From: Hymenobacter tibetensis
Lineage (GTDB): Bacteria > Bacteroidota > Bacteroidia > Cytophagales > Hymenobacteraceae
Direction: 5' to 3'
Length of the DNA: 64,000 bases
Assembly: GCF_022827545.1 (NCBI RefSeq)
Contig: NZ_CP094669.1
Span: 3,686,001-3,750,000 of the forward strand
In this document: positions 9,342-17,629 of the stretch, in pieces
Numbering within the stretch: position 1 is the first letter of the stretch
Layout of the letters: every line of letters starts with the position of its first letter
Notes under the pieces: generated by a model
Database searches by the model: none
What the model was told of the DNA's origin: nothing
The model's input: the letters and a program-made list of their open reading frames with translations, nothing else
Translations under genes and position numbers: made by a program

Positions 9342-11849
9342 CTACTCCGCTTGGCTTTCCTTGCGGGAAGCAATGCCGAGCTTTTTCATGCGGGCTTCAA
9401 GGGTCGTGGCCTTGACACCCAGTAATACGGCGGCCCCGCGTGGCCCCCGAATGCGGTAATTGGTTTGGGTGAGGGCCGCCAGGATGGTCTCGCGCATGGT
9501 GTCCTGCATAGGCTTTATCTCGCTGCGAGGTGCGGCACTCAAGACCAAGGGTTCGGCCAACACCAAAGTCGGCGGCGCGGACAGAATGGCGGCTCGTTCC
9601 AACACATTTTCCAGCTCCCGAATGTTGCCGGGCCAAGCGTAGTGCTGTATCTGTTGCAGAGAGGTGTTGGCAATGCTGGTGAATGGCTTGCCTAGCTTCT
9701 GGCTGAGCTTGTGCAGAAAGTAAGCGGCCAGGGGCAGCAGATCGTCGGGCCGGGTGCGGAGTGGCGGCAGCACCAGCGGAAACACATTGAGCCGGTAGTA
9801 GAGGTCGGCGCGGAAACGGCCGGCGGCCACTTCCTCCTGTAAGCTGCGGTTGGTAGCGGCAATGATGCGCGCATCCACCGGGAATGGGCCCTTACCGCCA
9901 ATACGCTCAATCTCCTTCTCCTGGAGCACGCGCAGTAGCTTAGCTTGTAGCTCTAAGGGCAATTCGCCGATTTCATCTAGAAAGATGGTGCTGCCGTGGG
10001 CTAGCTCAAACTTGCCCACGCGCCGCTCGGTAGCGCCGGTATAGCTGCCCTTTTCGTGCCCAAACAGCTCCGACTCCATCAGCTGCGGGGGTAGAGCCGC
10101 GCAGTTTACCTTGATCATGGTGCGGGCTTTGCGCGTAGAGCGGTTGTGCACGGCCCGGGCAATCAGTTCCTTGCCGGTGCCGGTTTCGCCCAGCAGCAGC
10201 ACGGTGGCATCGGTGGGCGCCACCTGGGCCACACCCCGCAGCACGGCCAGCAGCGCTGGGCTCGTGCCAATGATTTCCTCGAAGTTGTGGCTGGTTTTCA
10301 GCTCTTCGCTGAGGTAAGTATTCTCTTGTTCCAGCTGCTCGCTCAGCAGGCGAATGCGCTCGTAGGCCAATAGATTGTCTAGCGCTACAGCGAGCTGCTC
10401 GGCTAACTCTTGCAGCAGCCGCAAGTCCTTGGACGTAAACGCGTAAGCCGCCTTGCTGGCTATGATGAGCACAATGGCGGGCTGGTCCTTCAGCCTGATA
10501 GGCACCGACATAGAGGACTTAAGTTGCAGCAAGTTGCCGTAGTAGCGGGTCACCGGGTTTAGCTCACGCGCTTGCGCGGCAGCCTCCCCGACGTTGAGCA
10601 AGGGTTCTTGCAGCCAGGAGTCCATGCCAGCTAAGAGGCGGGCGGCCTGCTCGGCACTGTCGGGCAGGGGCATGGCTTCCAAGGGCAGCAGCTGGAAGTG
10701 GCCACCTAGGTTGCCTACGGTGGCATCCATTGCGCTTGGGTGCCGCAACACGCGCCCTACCCGGTAGAAGCTGAGCAGGTCGAGGGGCAGCAATTCGTTG
10801 ATGGCCGCCGCGACTTGGGGGGCTATGTCGGCAATGTCGCGGCCGTTGCGGAACGCACTGGCAATGGTTAACTCGGTAGCCTTCACCTGCCGCCGGCTTT
10901 CCAATTCCTCGTACGCCAGGAGGTTGTCCAAAGCCAAGGCAATTTGCGGGATGATGAGGCTGATGGCCGCGTAATCATCGGCCGTGAACCCAGCGGCGGC
11001 CGTGGTGCCTAGTTGCAGACTGGTGAAGGTGCGCTGCTGCAACACCACTGGAAAAAACGCCATGGATTGAATCCCAAAGTTCTCGCTTAGCGCCCGGGCC
11101 ATACTGAATTCCTGCCTCAAAGTCTCGAAAGCCACGCCACTGAAAATTCCCTGCCGCTCGCCTAGCTCGGCGGCCGTGGGGTGCGCGAGCATACTTAGCC
11201 GTTCCGAGGAAGTAGCCAGACCGAGTAGTTCCGGCAGGCGCACCCGCTCGAACGTGCCAAGGGAGGTGCGGCGCAGTAGCATCCAGTAAAAAGTCTGCTC
11301 CTCGGGCTGGCTGAGGCACAGATTGAGTACGTCGATGGGCACGAACTGATTGACTTGCGTGGCAATAGCCCGGCAGAGCTGCTCCCGGTCGTGGAGCGTG
11401 ACAATCACCTCATTGACGGCAATCTGGGTTTGCTGCTGTTGGCGCAGTCTGGCTTCTTGGCTATGGGCGTGGCGGTAGCGCGCTATTTCGAGGGCCGCCA
11501 GCACGTCCCGCTCGCGGAAAGGCTTGTTGAGAAAGCCAAATGGCTCGGTCACCTTCGCCGCGGCCAACACGTCGTCGGTTAGGTTGGCCGACAGGAACAC
11601 AAAGGGTATGTGCTGCTGGTTGAGCCAGTGCGCCAGCTCGATGCCGGTTTCCTCGCCTTTCAGATAGATATCCAGCAATACCACACTAGGTTGCGCTTGA
11701 GCCACCAGGGCCCGCGCCTCCGCGCCCGACTCAGCCAACCCCAGCAGCTGGTAGCCCGCGCTTTCCAGGATGTCGCCTAAGTCATTGGCAATCAAGAATT
11801 CGTCTTCCACAACAAGGACCAGGGCAGCGGATTCGACGGGTGCAAGCAT
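9342..11849 (-). CDS. NtrC-like response regulator with two GAF domains
   Basis: An 835-residue cytoplasmic sigma-54-type activator. Domains in order: receiver (about 8-125; acidic pair E15/D16, phosphoacceptor D60 in VVLLDIYL, lysine in FLNKPF), two GAF-like regions (about 145-320 and 330-490), AAA+ domain (about 525-760), and a Fis-like HTH (about 790-830, AAVLLGVKATTLEARMKKLGI). The AAA+ domain has Walker A GETGTGKE and Walker B IFLDEIGELP. The sigma-54 loop reads GSYTGA instead of GAFTGA; GSFTGA-like variants are usual in this phylum. It should activate sigma-54 promoters when phosphorylated. The convergent histidine kinase is the likely partner. Confidence 0.9.
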   Translation of the reverse strand: MLAPVESAALVLVVEDEFLIANDLGDILESAGYQLLGLAESGAEARALVAQAQPSVVLLDIYLKGEETGIELAHWLNQQHIPFVFLSANLTDDVLAAAKVTEPFGFLNKPFRERDVLAALEIARYRHAHSQEARLRQQQQTQIAVNEVIVTLHDREQLCRAIATQVNQFVPIDVLNLCLSQPEEQTFYWMLLRRTSLGTFERVRLPELLGLATSSERLSMLAHPTAAELGERQGIFSGVAFETLRQEFSMARALSENFGIQSMAFFPVVLQQRTFTSLQLGTTAAAGFTADDYAAISLIIPQIALALDNLLAYEELESRRQVKATELTIASAFRNGRDIADIAPQVAAAINELLPLDLLSFYRVGRVLRHPSAMDATVGNLGGHFQLLPLEAMPLPDSAEQAARLLAGMDSWLQEPLLNVGEAAAQARELNPVTRYYGNLLQLKSSMSVPIRLKDQPAIVLIIASKAAYAFTSKDLRLLQELAEQLAVALDNLLAYERIRLLSEQLEQENTYLSEELKTSHNFEEIIGTSPALLAVLRGVAQVAPTDATVLLLGETGTGKELIARAVHNRSTRKARTMIKVNCAALPPQLMESELFGHEKGSYTGATERRVGKFELAHGSTIFLDEIGELPLELQAKLLRVLQEKEIERIGGKGPFPVDARIIAATNRSLQEEVAAGRFRADLYYRLNVFPLVLPPLRTRPDDLLPLAAYFLHKLSQKLGKPFTSIANTSLQQIQHYAWPGNIRELENVLERAAILSAPPTLVLAEPLVLSAAPRSEIKPMQDTMRETILAALTQTNYRIRGPRGAAVLLGVKATTLEARMKKLGIASRKESQAE

Positions 11850-12181
11850 AGGCGACTGGTGAGGCGTAGCAACTGGCTACTTAGGGCGGCTGGAGCTAAA
11901 AAGATGCGTTGGGTTGAAGCTTCATAGCCAGAAAACTTCAATGGTGGAAGGTACACCGCAAAGCTGCCGTTTACAGGACTTTTGTCCAAAAAAAACTCCA
12001 ATATATTGTAGAATCCAACGCAATGGAGAATTTCACAACCTAGCCAAGACGTTGTTTTTGCAGCTATAAGTAGCTGTTTATAAGAGCATTATATTGTAAT
12101 ATCACTAGCCAGTCACAGCATTGGCACCTGTTTGGCAACTAGGCGAGTAGCTATGATCTTTTCCGCTCCATTACGCATACT
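11850..12181. other. Divergent intergenic region, response regulator/Crp1
   Basis: A 332-bp AT-rich stretch between divergently transcribed genes that should hold both promoters. I see no Fnr-type palindrome and no element I can place confidently. Confidence 0.5.
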
Positions 12182-12790
12182 ATGCAGGCACTACGCAACT
12201 ACATCGACCAACAAACTCGCTCAACCATTTCTGACGCTGATTTTGCTTTAGTTACGGCGGAGCTGCTGCCTTACAAGCTCCAGAAGAAGCAGTATCTGTT
12301 GCAAGCGGGAGAAGTGTGTCGGTATCAAGCTTTCGTTGTGGAAGGCGCGCTCCGCCTCTATACCGTGGATGCGCGAGGTACCAAGCAAATCCACGTATTA
12401 GGAGTAGAAAACATGTGGCTAGGCGACCGGGAAAGTTGGTCGCAACTCACCCCTTCGCGCTACTATATTGATGCCGTGGAAGATTCACAGCTCTTGCTCA
12501 TCAACTGCCCGCAGGCGCAGGAGCTTGTGCGCCGGGTGCCGCTGGTGGCCGAGCTGGTGCGTATCCAGGACGAGCGCAATGCCATTGCCGCTCAAAAGCG
12601 CCTGCACGATGCCATAGCCTGCTCAGCCGAAGAACGCTACGCCGCCTTTGTGGCGCAGCACCCTGCTTATGCACAGCGGTTTTCGCAACTCATGATTGCC
12701 TCCTACTTAGGCATTTCGCCCGAAACGCTTAGCCGCATCCGCACCAAGCTGCCGCCCGTCCATACTCCAGCCGCAGTGGGCAACTCCTGA
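12182..12790 (+). CDS. Crp/Fnr family transcription regulator (paralog 1)
   Basis: A 202-residue regulator with an N-terminal cyclic-nucleotide-binding-like beta-roll (about 15-120) and C-terminal winged HTH. The recognition helix SPETLSRIRTKL carries E181, S184 and R185. This is the E-xx-S-R signature by which FNR reads TTGA half-sites. There is no N-terminal cysteine cluster, so it is not a classical [4Fe-4S] FNR; an effector such as haem/NO or a small ligand is possible. It is followed 55 bp later by a same-length paralog sharing LLQAGEVC, ALRLY, GDRES and TPSRYYIDA, which indicates tandem duplication. Confidence 0.9.
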   Translation: MQALRNYIDQQTRSTISDADFALVTAELLPYKLQKKQYLLQAGEVCRYQAFVVEGALRLYTVDARGTKQIHVLGVENMWLGDRESWSQLTPSRYYIDAVEDSQLLLINCPQAQELVRRVPLVAELVRIQDERNAIAAQKRLHDAIACSAEERYAAFVAQHPAYAQRFSQLMIASYLGISPETLSRIRTKLPPVHTPAAVGNS

Positions 12791-12845
12791 CCTAGCCCGC
12801 TGTACCAAGTGCTCTACTTGTCCTGTATTCCCTTACCACTTCGCC

Positions 12846-13454
12846 ATGCAAGCTTTTCGTACTTACATCGACGTTGCCATTTCCTCGCCCGTTTCCGACG
12901 AAGATTTTGCTTGCATCTGCGCCGCGTTTGTGCCGAAGAAGTTAAAGAAAAAGGCATTTCTGTTGCAAGCGGGCGAGGTGTGCAAGCACTTCGCCTTTGT
13001 GTTAACGGGGGCGCTGCGGCTGTATAGTGTGGACGACAAAGGCGGCGAGCATGTGCTCAGCCTGGGCGTCGAAAACTGGTGGGTGGGTGACCGGGAAAGC
13101 TGCGTGTTGCTTACTCCCTCCCGCTACTACATTGATGCGCTGGAAGATGCTAGCCTGTTGCTGATAACGCACGCGCACATGCAGGAGTTGATCCGCACTG
13201 TGCCAGCCATGGCCGAGCTGATGCGAGGGCTGGACCACCGCCACGAGATTGCCACTCGAAAGCGTTTGGAGGCCGCCATCACCAGCACGGCCGAGGAACG
13301 CTACGTGGCTTTTCTGGCGCAGCACCCCAGCTACGCCCACCGCTTTCCGCAGCACCTGATTGCCTCCTACCTAGGCATCTTGCCGGAAACGCTGAGCCGT
13401 ATTCGCACCAAGCTGTTGCAGGCCAAGACCCAGCCCGTTGAATTGCTTTCTTGA
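12846..13454 (+). CDS. Crp/Fnr family transcription regulator (paralog 2)
   Basis: A 202-residue tandem paralog of the preceding regulator with the same layout: beta-roll then HTH with recognition helix LPETLSRIRTKL (E181, S184, R185). The two proteins align without gaps over most of their length. It differs from paralog 1 by basic residues after PKKLKKK and more aromatic residues around the ligand pocket (ENWWVGDRES). Its stop codon (13452-13454) lies inside the Fnr-type box of the downstream pirin gene. A protein bound there could therefore sit over the end of this gene. Confidence 0.9.
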   Translation: MQAFRTYIDVAISSPVSDEDFACICAAFVPKKLKKKAFLLQAGEVCKHFAFVLTGALRLYSVDDKGGEHVLSLGVENWWVGDRESCVLLTPSRYYIDALEDASLLLITHAHMQELIRTVPAMAELMRGLDHRHEIATRKRLEAAITSTAEERYVAFLAQHPSYAHRFPQHLIASYLGILPETLSRIRTKLLQAKTQPVELLS

Positions 13455-13495
13455 TAAAAGTCAAGGAAACACCCTGGACCTGCCCGTCACCTTTG
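13451..13495 (+). promoter_or_regulatory. Fnr-type box and -7 element of the pirin gene
   Basis: The palindrome TTGATAAAAGTCAA (13451-13464) overlaps the stop codon of Crp paralog 2. TTTG at 13492-13495 starts 28 nt after the box, in CACCTTTG. The leader to the pirin ATG is about 45 nt. Confidence 0.8.
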
Positions 13496-13541
13496 CAGCA
13501 GCAGTACCCGAGCAAAGGCACTGCGAAAAAGCACGCACGCC

Positions 13542-14459
13542 ATGACCAAAACCATCATCGCGCAGGTTGGGGGCACCAACGCCAAAGTAGGGAAGTTGCT
13601 CGTCAACCGGCTGCTGCCCAGCCGCATGGTAGCCGCCGTAGGCCCCTTTGTTTTCCTGGACCACGTGTATCCCGTCCGGTTCGAGCCCCAGGTGCCCAAG
13701 GCGCCCACCGGCGAAACGGCCCACCCCCACCGGGGCATTGCCACTTTCACCTACGTGCTAAGCGGCGCCGTGGAGCACTACGACAGCGCTGGCCACCACG
13801 GCGTGGTAGCGGCGGGCGGCGCGCAGTGGATGAAGGCCGGCTGGGGCGTGCTGCACGACGAAAATCCCAGCCTGAATTTTCAGGCTACCGGCGGCGTGCT
13901 GCACGCCTTACAGTTCTGGATCAACCTGCCGGCTCGCCACAAAGCCGAGGCTCCCGCCTACCTAGCCCTGCAGCCCACGGCGGTGCCCGAAATGCTGCTG
14001 CCGGAAGGAGCCGGTAGTTTGCGGGTGCTGCTCGGGACGCTGGGCGATGCCGCCTCGCCGGTGCCCACCAGCAGTCCGCAGTTTCTGTACCACTTGCAGC
14101 TGAGCCCGAAGGCTACGTTTTCCCTGGCTACCAAAGTGGGCCTCGACTATGCCGCCTTCGTGCCGGCCGAACCTATCCTCATCAACGGGCAGCCCCACGG
14201 CCAGAGCGAACTGGTACTGTTTGGCCCGGAGACGGGTCCCATCACCTTCACCAATCCCAGCATCGGGCCAGTTAGTGTGCTGGTGTTTGGCGGGGAGCCT
14301 TACCCCGAACCAATAGTAGCCCAGGGGCCCTTCGTGATGAACAGCCACGCCGAAATAGCCACGGCCTACGAAGACTTTTTCGCCGGCGACTACGGGCAGA
14401 TTCACTACGAGGCCGTTACGTCGCCCCAGGATTTATCGCCCCGAATCACCCTATTATGA
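13542..14459 (+). CDS. Pirin family protein
   Basis: A 305-residue bicupin of the pirin family: cytosolic, metal-binding, with redox-responsive or quercetinase-like roles in characterised members. The N-terminal cupin shows the family motif HPHRG and VLHDEN, giving the metal ligands H61, H63, H105 and E107. The C-terminal cupin covers about 180-290. It is the first gene of a probable run with the acetyltransferase (stop/start overlap ATGA at 14456-14459) and perhaps the F420-type reductase. An Fnr-type box lies directly upstream. Confidence 0.92.
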   Translation: MTKTIIAQVGGTNAKVGKLLVNRLLPSRMVAAVGPFVFLDHVYPVRFEPQVPKAPTGETAHPHRGIATFTYVLSGAVEHYDSAGHHGVVAAGGAQWMKAGWGVLHDENPSLNFQATGGVLHALQFWINLPARHKAEAPAYLALQPTAVPEMLLPEGAGSLRVLLGTLGDAASPVPTSSPQFLYHLQLSPKATFSLATKVGLDYAAFVPAEPILINGQPHGQSELVLFGPETGPITFTNPSIGPVSVLVFGGEPYPEPIVAQGPFVMNSHAEIATAYEDFFAGDYGQIHYEAVTSPQDLSPRITLL

Positions 14460-14773
14460 ATCCAGCATATCAAGTTCTACCCCTTATCGACAACGCCTAC
14501 GACCAGCAATTCGAGCTGGAAGTAGCGGCTGCTACCGCGTTGGTGCAGTACCAATTGCATCACCAATATCTTAGCCTGATTCACACCGAAGTGCCAGCTG
14601 CCTTGCAAGGCCAGGGCGTAGGCAGCGCCCTCGTGGAAAAAGTGTTGCACCAGGCAGCCGAGCGCCACCTAACCGTTGTTCCGCTATGCCCGTTTGTGGC
14701 GCACTACCTCCACCAGCATCCCGACTGGTACCGGCTGGTGGCCCCTGGCTACCGACCCGCCAGCGCGCAGTAA
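14456..14773 (+). CDS. Small GNAT N-acetyltransferase (YidJ/NATD1-like)
   Basis: A 105-residue single-domain acetyltransferase of the short GNAT type. The acetyl-CoA loop reads QGQGVGSALVEKVL (about 52-65), and the C-terminal PLCPFVAHYLHQHPDW matches the short NATD1-like family. The substrate is unknown. Its ATG overlaps the pirin stop codon by 4 bp, so the two are almost certainly co-transcribed and perhaps translationally coupled. Confidence 0.88.
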   Translation: MNPAYQVLPLIDNAYDQQFELEVAAATALVQYQLHHQYLSLIHTEVPAALQGQGVGSALVEKVLHQAAERHLTVVPLCPFVAHYLHQHPDWYRLVAPGYRPASAQ

Positions 14774-14835
14774 CAGCGTGCCGCCGACCAAGCCCCATTG
14801 CAAAACCTTAACGTTTTACCTCAACCTAACTGTCC

Positions 14836-15435
14836 ATGAAAATAGGAACCATTGGCGCCGGCAACATTGCCCAGGCGTTTGTTCGCCACGCTGCCCACGC
14901 CGGCTACGAGGTGGTTATCAGCAGCAAATCCGGGCCGGCCGCGCTAACTGAGTTGGCCGCTACGCTGGGGCCGGGGGTGAAGGCTCGCACGGTAGAAGAA
15001 GCCGCGCAAGCCGACCTCGTGCTATTGTCGGTGCCGTGGGGTGCGGTGGCGGATGTTTTAAACCGGGTACCAGCCTGGAAAAACCAGATTGTCGTGGACA
15101 CAACCAACGCCATTCATTTCCCCGACTTCAAACCGCTGGACCTGGGCGCCAAAACTTCTTCTGAAATCGTGGCCGAGCAAGCCCCCGGGGCACGGGTCGT
15201 GAAGGGTTTCAACACCTTGGGCGCGGCCCTGCTGGCAGCTAGCCCAAGCGAAGGCAGCGGCCAACGAGTCATCTTCATTTCCGGCGACGATGCGGCAGCT
15301 AAAGCCAGCGTGTTGGAGCTAATCAACAAGATAGGCTTTGCTGGTATCGACCTGGGTGGGCTAGCCGCTGGCGGCCAACTCCAGCAATTTAGCGGCGCCT
15401 TTTCGGGAATTAATCTAGTAAAGCTTCCGGCCTAG
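14836..15435 (+). CDS. NADP(H)-dependent F420-type reductase/dinucleotide-binding protein
   Basis: A 199-residue Rossmann protein of the NADPH:F420 oxidoreductase-like family (ProC-like fold). It starts with the nucleotide-binding motif GTIGAGNIAQAF and contains LLSVPWGAV and VVKGFNTLGA, typical of this group. F420 itself is not expected in Bacteroidota, so the real partner is probably another acceptor or small substrate. It follows the acetyltransferase by 62 bp on the same strand and may belong to the pirin transcript. Confidence 0.82.
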   Translation: MKIGTIGAGNIAQAFVRHAAHAGYEVVISSKSGPAALTELAATLGPGVKARTVEEAAQADLVLLSVPWGAVADVLNRVPAWKNQIVVDTTNAIHFPDFKPLDLGAKTSSEIVAEQAPGARVVKGFNTLGAALLAASPSEGSGQRVIFISGDDAAAKASVLELINKIGFAGIDLGGLAAGGQLQQFSGAFSGINLVKLPA

Positions 15436-15496
15436 CGCGGCGTATTGCCATTGCTTTTATCTCACATTGCCAACCACTTACTTAACCCCCTCGCGC

Positions 15497-16468
15497 ATGC
15501 AGGCACCTCCTTTCGCCACCGACCAACACCTCGACCCCCAGGTAATCGAGTTTCTTGAAGTTTTGAACACCGGTGGTCCTGGCCTTGAAACTCTGCCCAT
15601 ACCGGACGCCCGCCAGGTGCTGGTCGGCGCGCAGGCCTCTGCTACCGTGGACATCTCGGGCGTGGAAACCACGCAGCGCACCATCGAGCAGGACGGCTAC
15701 ACCGTACCGCTGCACATCGTGCGCCCCACGGGTACCGCCGACACGGTGTTGCCCGTGTTCATCTTCATCCACGGTGGCGGCTGGGTGCTCGGCGACTTCC
15801 CCACTCACCAGCGCATGGTGCGCGACTTAGTGGTGGCGTCGGGCTACGTGGCCGTGTTCGTGGATTACACGCCCAGCCCGGAGGCGCAGTATCCGCAAGC
15901 CATCAACGAAATTTACGCGGCCACCAAGTGGGTAGCCGAGCACGGGGCCGAAATCAACGTGGATGGCAAGAGCCTAGCCGTGGTTGGTAACAGCGTGGGT
16001 GGCAACATGACGGCCGTTACCTGCTTGCAAGCCAAAGAGAAAGGCGGCCCGCACATCAAGCTACAGATTCTGCTGTGGCCCGTGACCAACGCTGATTTTA
16101 CCACCGAATCGTACCAGCTCTACGGCCAGGACCGCTTCCTCACTTCGCCGCTGATGCAGTGGATGTGGAGCACCTATACCACCGACCCCGCGCAACGGCG
16201 GGAAATCTACGTGTCACCCCTCAACGCTACCCGCGAGCAGCTGGCTGGCCTACCCCCCGCCCTCATTCAGGTAGCCGAAAACGACATTTTGCGCGACGAA
16301 GGCGAAGCCTACGGCCGCCAGCTCAGCGAAGCCGGCGTGCCCGCCACCACCATCCGCTACAACGGCATGATTCACGACTTCGGTTTGCTGAATGCCTTGG
16401 CCGACGTGCCGGCGGTTAAGTCGCTGTTTGTGCACGCGGCGGCCGAGCTCAAGAAGCATCTCGGCTAG
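15497..16468 (+). CDS. HSL-type alpha/beta hydrolase (esterase)
   Basis: A 323-residue esterase/lipase of the hormone-sensitive-lipase class. I chose the ATG at 15497; a TTG at 15467 is in frame. The oxyanion-hole motif HGGGW starts at H92. The nucleophile elbow is GNSVGGN with S166, and the likely partners are D263 (ENDILRDE) and H293 (MIHDFG). The usual GDSAGG elbow is altered to GNSVGG. No signal peptide is seen, so it is probably cytosolic. A strong hairpin terminator follows. Confidence 0.9.
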   Translation: MQAPPFATDQHLDPQVIEFLEVLNTGGPGLETLPIPDARQVLVGAQASATVDISGVETTQRTIEQDGYTVPLHIVRPTGTADTVLPVFIFIHGGGWVLGDFPTHQRMVRDLVVASGYVAVFVDYTPSPEAQYPQAINEIYAATKWVAEHGAEINVDGKSLAVVGNSVGGNMTAVTCLQAKEKGGPHIKLQILLWPVTNADFTTESYQLYGQDRFLTSPLMQWMWSTYTTDPAQRREIYVSPLNATREQLAGLPPALIQVAENDILRDEGEAYGRQLSEAGVPATTIRYNGMIHDFGLLNALADVPAVKSLFVHAAAELKKHLG

Positions 16469-16494
16469 GCTCCCAGCGTTGCTTCCGCGTTTCT

Positions 16495-16538
16495 CAGCCC
16501 CTGCTTTTCACCCAAGTTAGGGCGAAAAGCAGGGGCTG
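16495..16538 (+). terminator. Hairpin terminator after the esterase gene
   Basis: Perfect 15-bp arms, CAGCCCCTGCTTTTC (16495-16509) and its complement at 16524-16538, with a 14-nt loop, 27 bp after the stop. The T-tract is poor, so termination strength is uncertain. Confidence 0.65.
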
Positions 16539-16607
16539 TTGCCTTAGCGGCGGGCAGCTACGCAGTGCGTCCGTGCACTGCCTTCAACAATCTAGCATCT
16601 GTAACTC

Positions 16608-17066
16608 ATGAATCAGTCTTTCTGGCTGTTAGGCACGCTCACGCGCATTCTGGCCAACCACGAAACCACCGAAGGCCGCTACGACCTAATTGAGGGCACT
16701 TTCCAGCCGGGAGTGGCCACGCCGCTGCACCGCCACACCACGTATTCCGAGCACTTGTTTGTGCTGGAAGGCGAGTTTACCGTGCACACCGAAACCGAGG
16801 TAGTGGTGCTGAAACCAGGCGAAAACTTCCTTGTCCCGCGCGGCACGGTCCATGCCGTAGTGAGTGGCCCGGCCCTTTCGCGCGGGCTGGTAGTGGCCTC
16901 ACCCAGTGGCTTTGCCCGCCTCATTGAAGCCGCGGGTACGGTGGCCGATGCCACGGGTCTACCGCCCACTACCCCCCCCGATGTGGCGGCGTTTGCCCAA
17001 GCGTCGGCCGAGGTAGGCGATGAAATAATAGGACCGCCCCCAGCCAGTAGTACGCCGCTGGCGTAG
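16608..17066 (+). CDS. Cupin domain protein
   Basis: A 152-residue single-cupin protein. The metal-site segment is PLHRHTTYSEHLFVLEG and the second cupin motif is PRGTVHAVV, giving a His/His/Glu/His-type ligand set. The C-terminal 45 residues are proline- and alanine-rich. Function cannot be assigned beyond small-molecule binding or dioxygenase/isomerase-like chemistry. It stands between the esterase terminator and the DUF305 gene. Confidence 0.85.
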   Translation: MNQSFWLLGTLTRILANHETTEGRYDLIEGTFQPGVATPLHRHTTYSEHLFVLEGEFTVHTETEVVVLKPGENFLVPRGTVHAVVSGPALSRGLVVASPSGFARLIEAAGTVADATGLPPTTPPDVAAFAQASAEVGDEIIGPPPASSTPLA

Positions 17067-17140
17067 CCACCATCCTGCCCTGCACTCCGGGTGGGCAATC
17101 TGCAAATGGCGCATTATCTACACTTTTAAACCACTTGCTT

Positions 17141-17608
17141 ATGACCCTCACCCTAAGACACTTGTCGTTACTTTCGCTTTTGGCTGCTACGCCAGTGGTC
17201 GTAGCGCATGCGCAAACGCCCGACCACCACCGCATGCCAGCTGCCAAGCGTAACGAACCGCACACTATGACCGACATGGCCCCGGCCGCTTTACCTCCCG
17301 GTTCGCCCGCGGCGACTTTTCACCAGCAGATGGATTCGGTGATGACGGTAATGGACCAGGGCATGCACCAGATGGGTGGCGTGCCGCCTACCGATATCGA
17401 CGCCAGCTTCGCGGCCATGATGGTGCCTCACCACCAGGGTGCCGTCGACATGGCCCGCTTGCAGTTGCTCTACGGCAAAGACCTTGAACTGCGCCGGCTA
17501 GCCCAAAGCATTATTGCCGAGCAGCAAGTCGAGATTCAGCAGATGACTGCCTGGCTGCGCAAGCACAGTGCCGCCGCGTCTAGCCCGCCCGCCGCGGCGC
17601 ACCACTGA
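17141..17608 (+). CDS. DUF305 family exported protein
   Basis: A 155-residue exported protein; the ATG at 17141 starts a signal peptide (residues 1-22, VVVAHAQ). The DUF305 domain contains the family core MMVPHHQGAVDMARL and IIAEQQVEIQQM. These histidine- and methionine-rich helices are often linked to copper or other metal handling. It is followed 21 bp later by the YVTN propeller gene, which suggests joint transcription and a periplasmic role. Confidence 0.88.
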   Translation: MTLTLRHLSLLSLLAATPVVVAHAQTPDHHRMPAAKRNEPHTMTDMAPAALPPGSPAATFHQQMDSVMTVMDQGMHQMGGVPPTDIDASFAAMMVPHHQGAVDMARLQLLYGKDLELRRLAQSIIAEQQVEIQQMTAWLRKHSAAASSPPAAAHH

Positions 17609-17629
17609 CTTTCTTTCAAGCCCTTTCCT

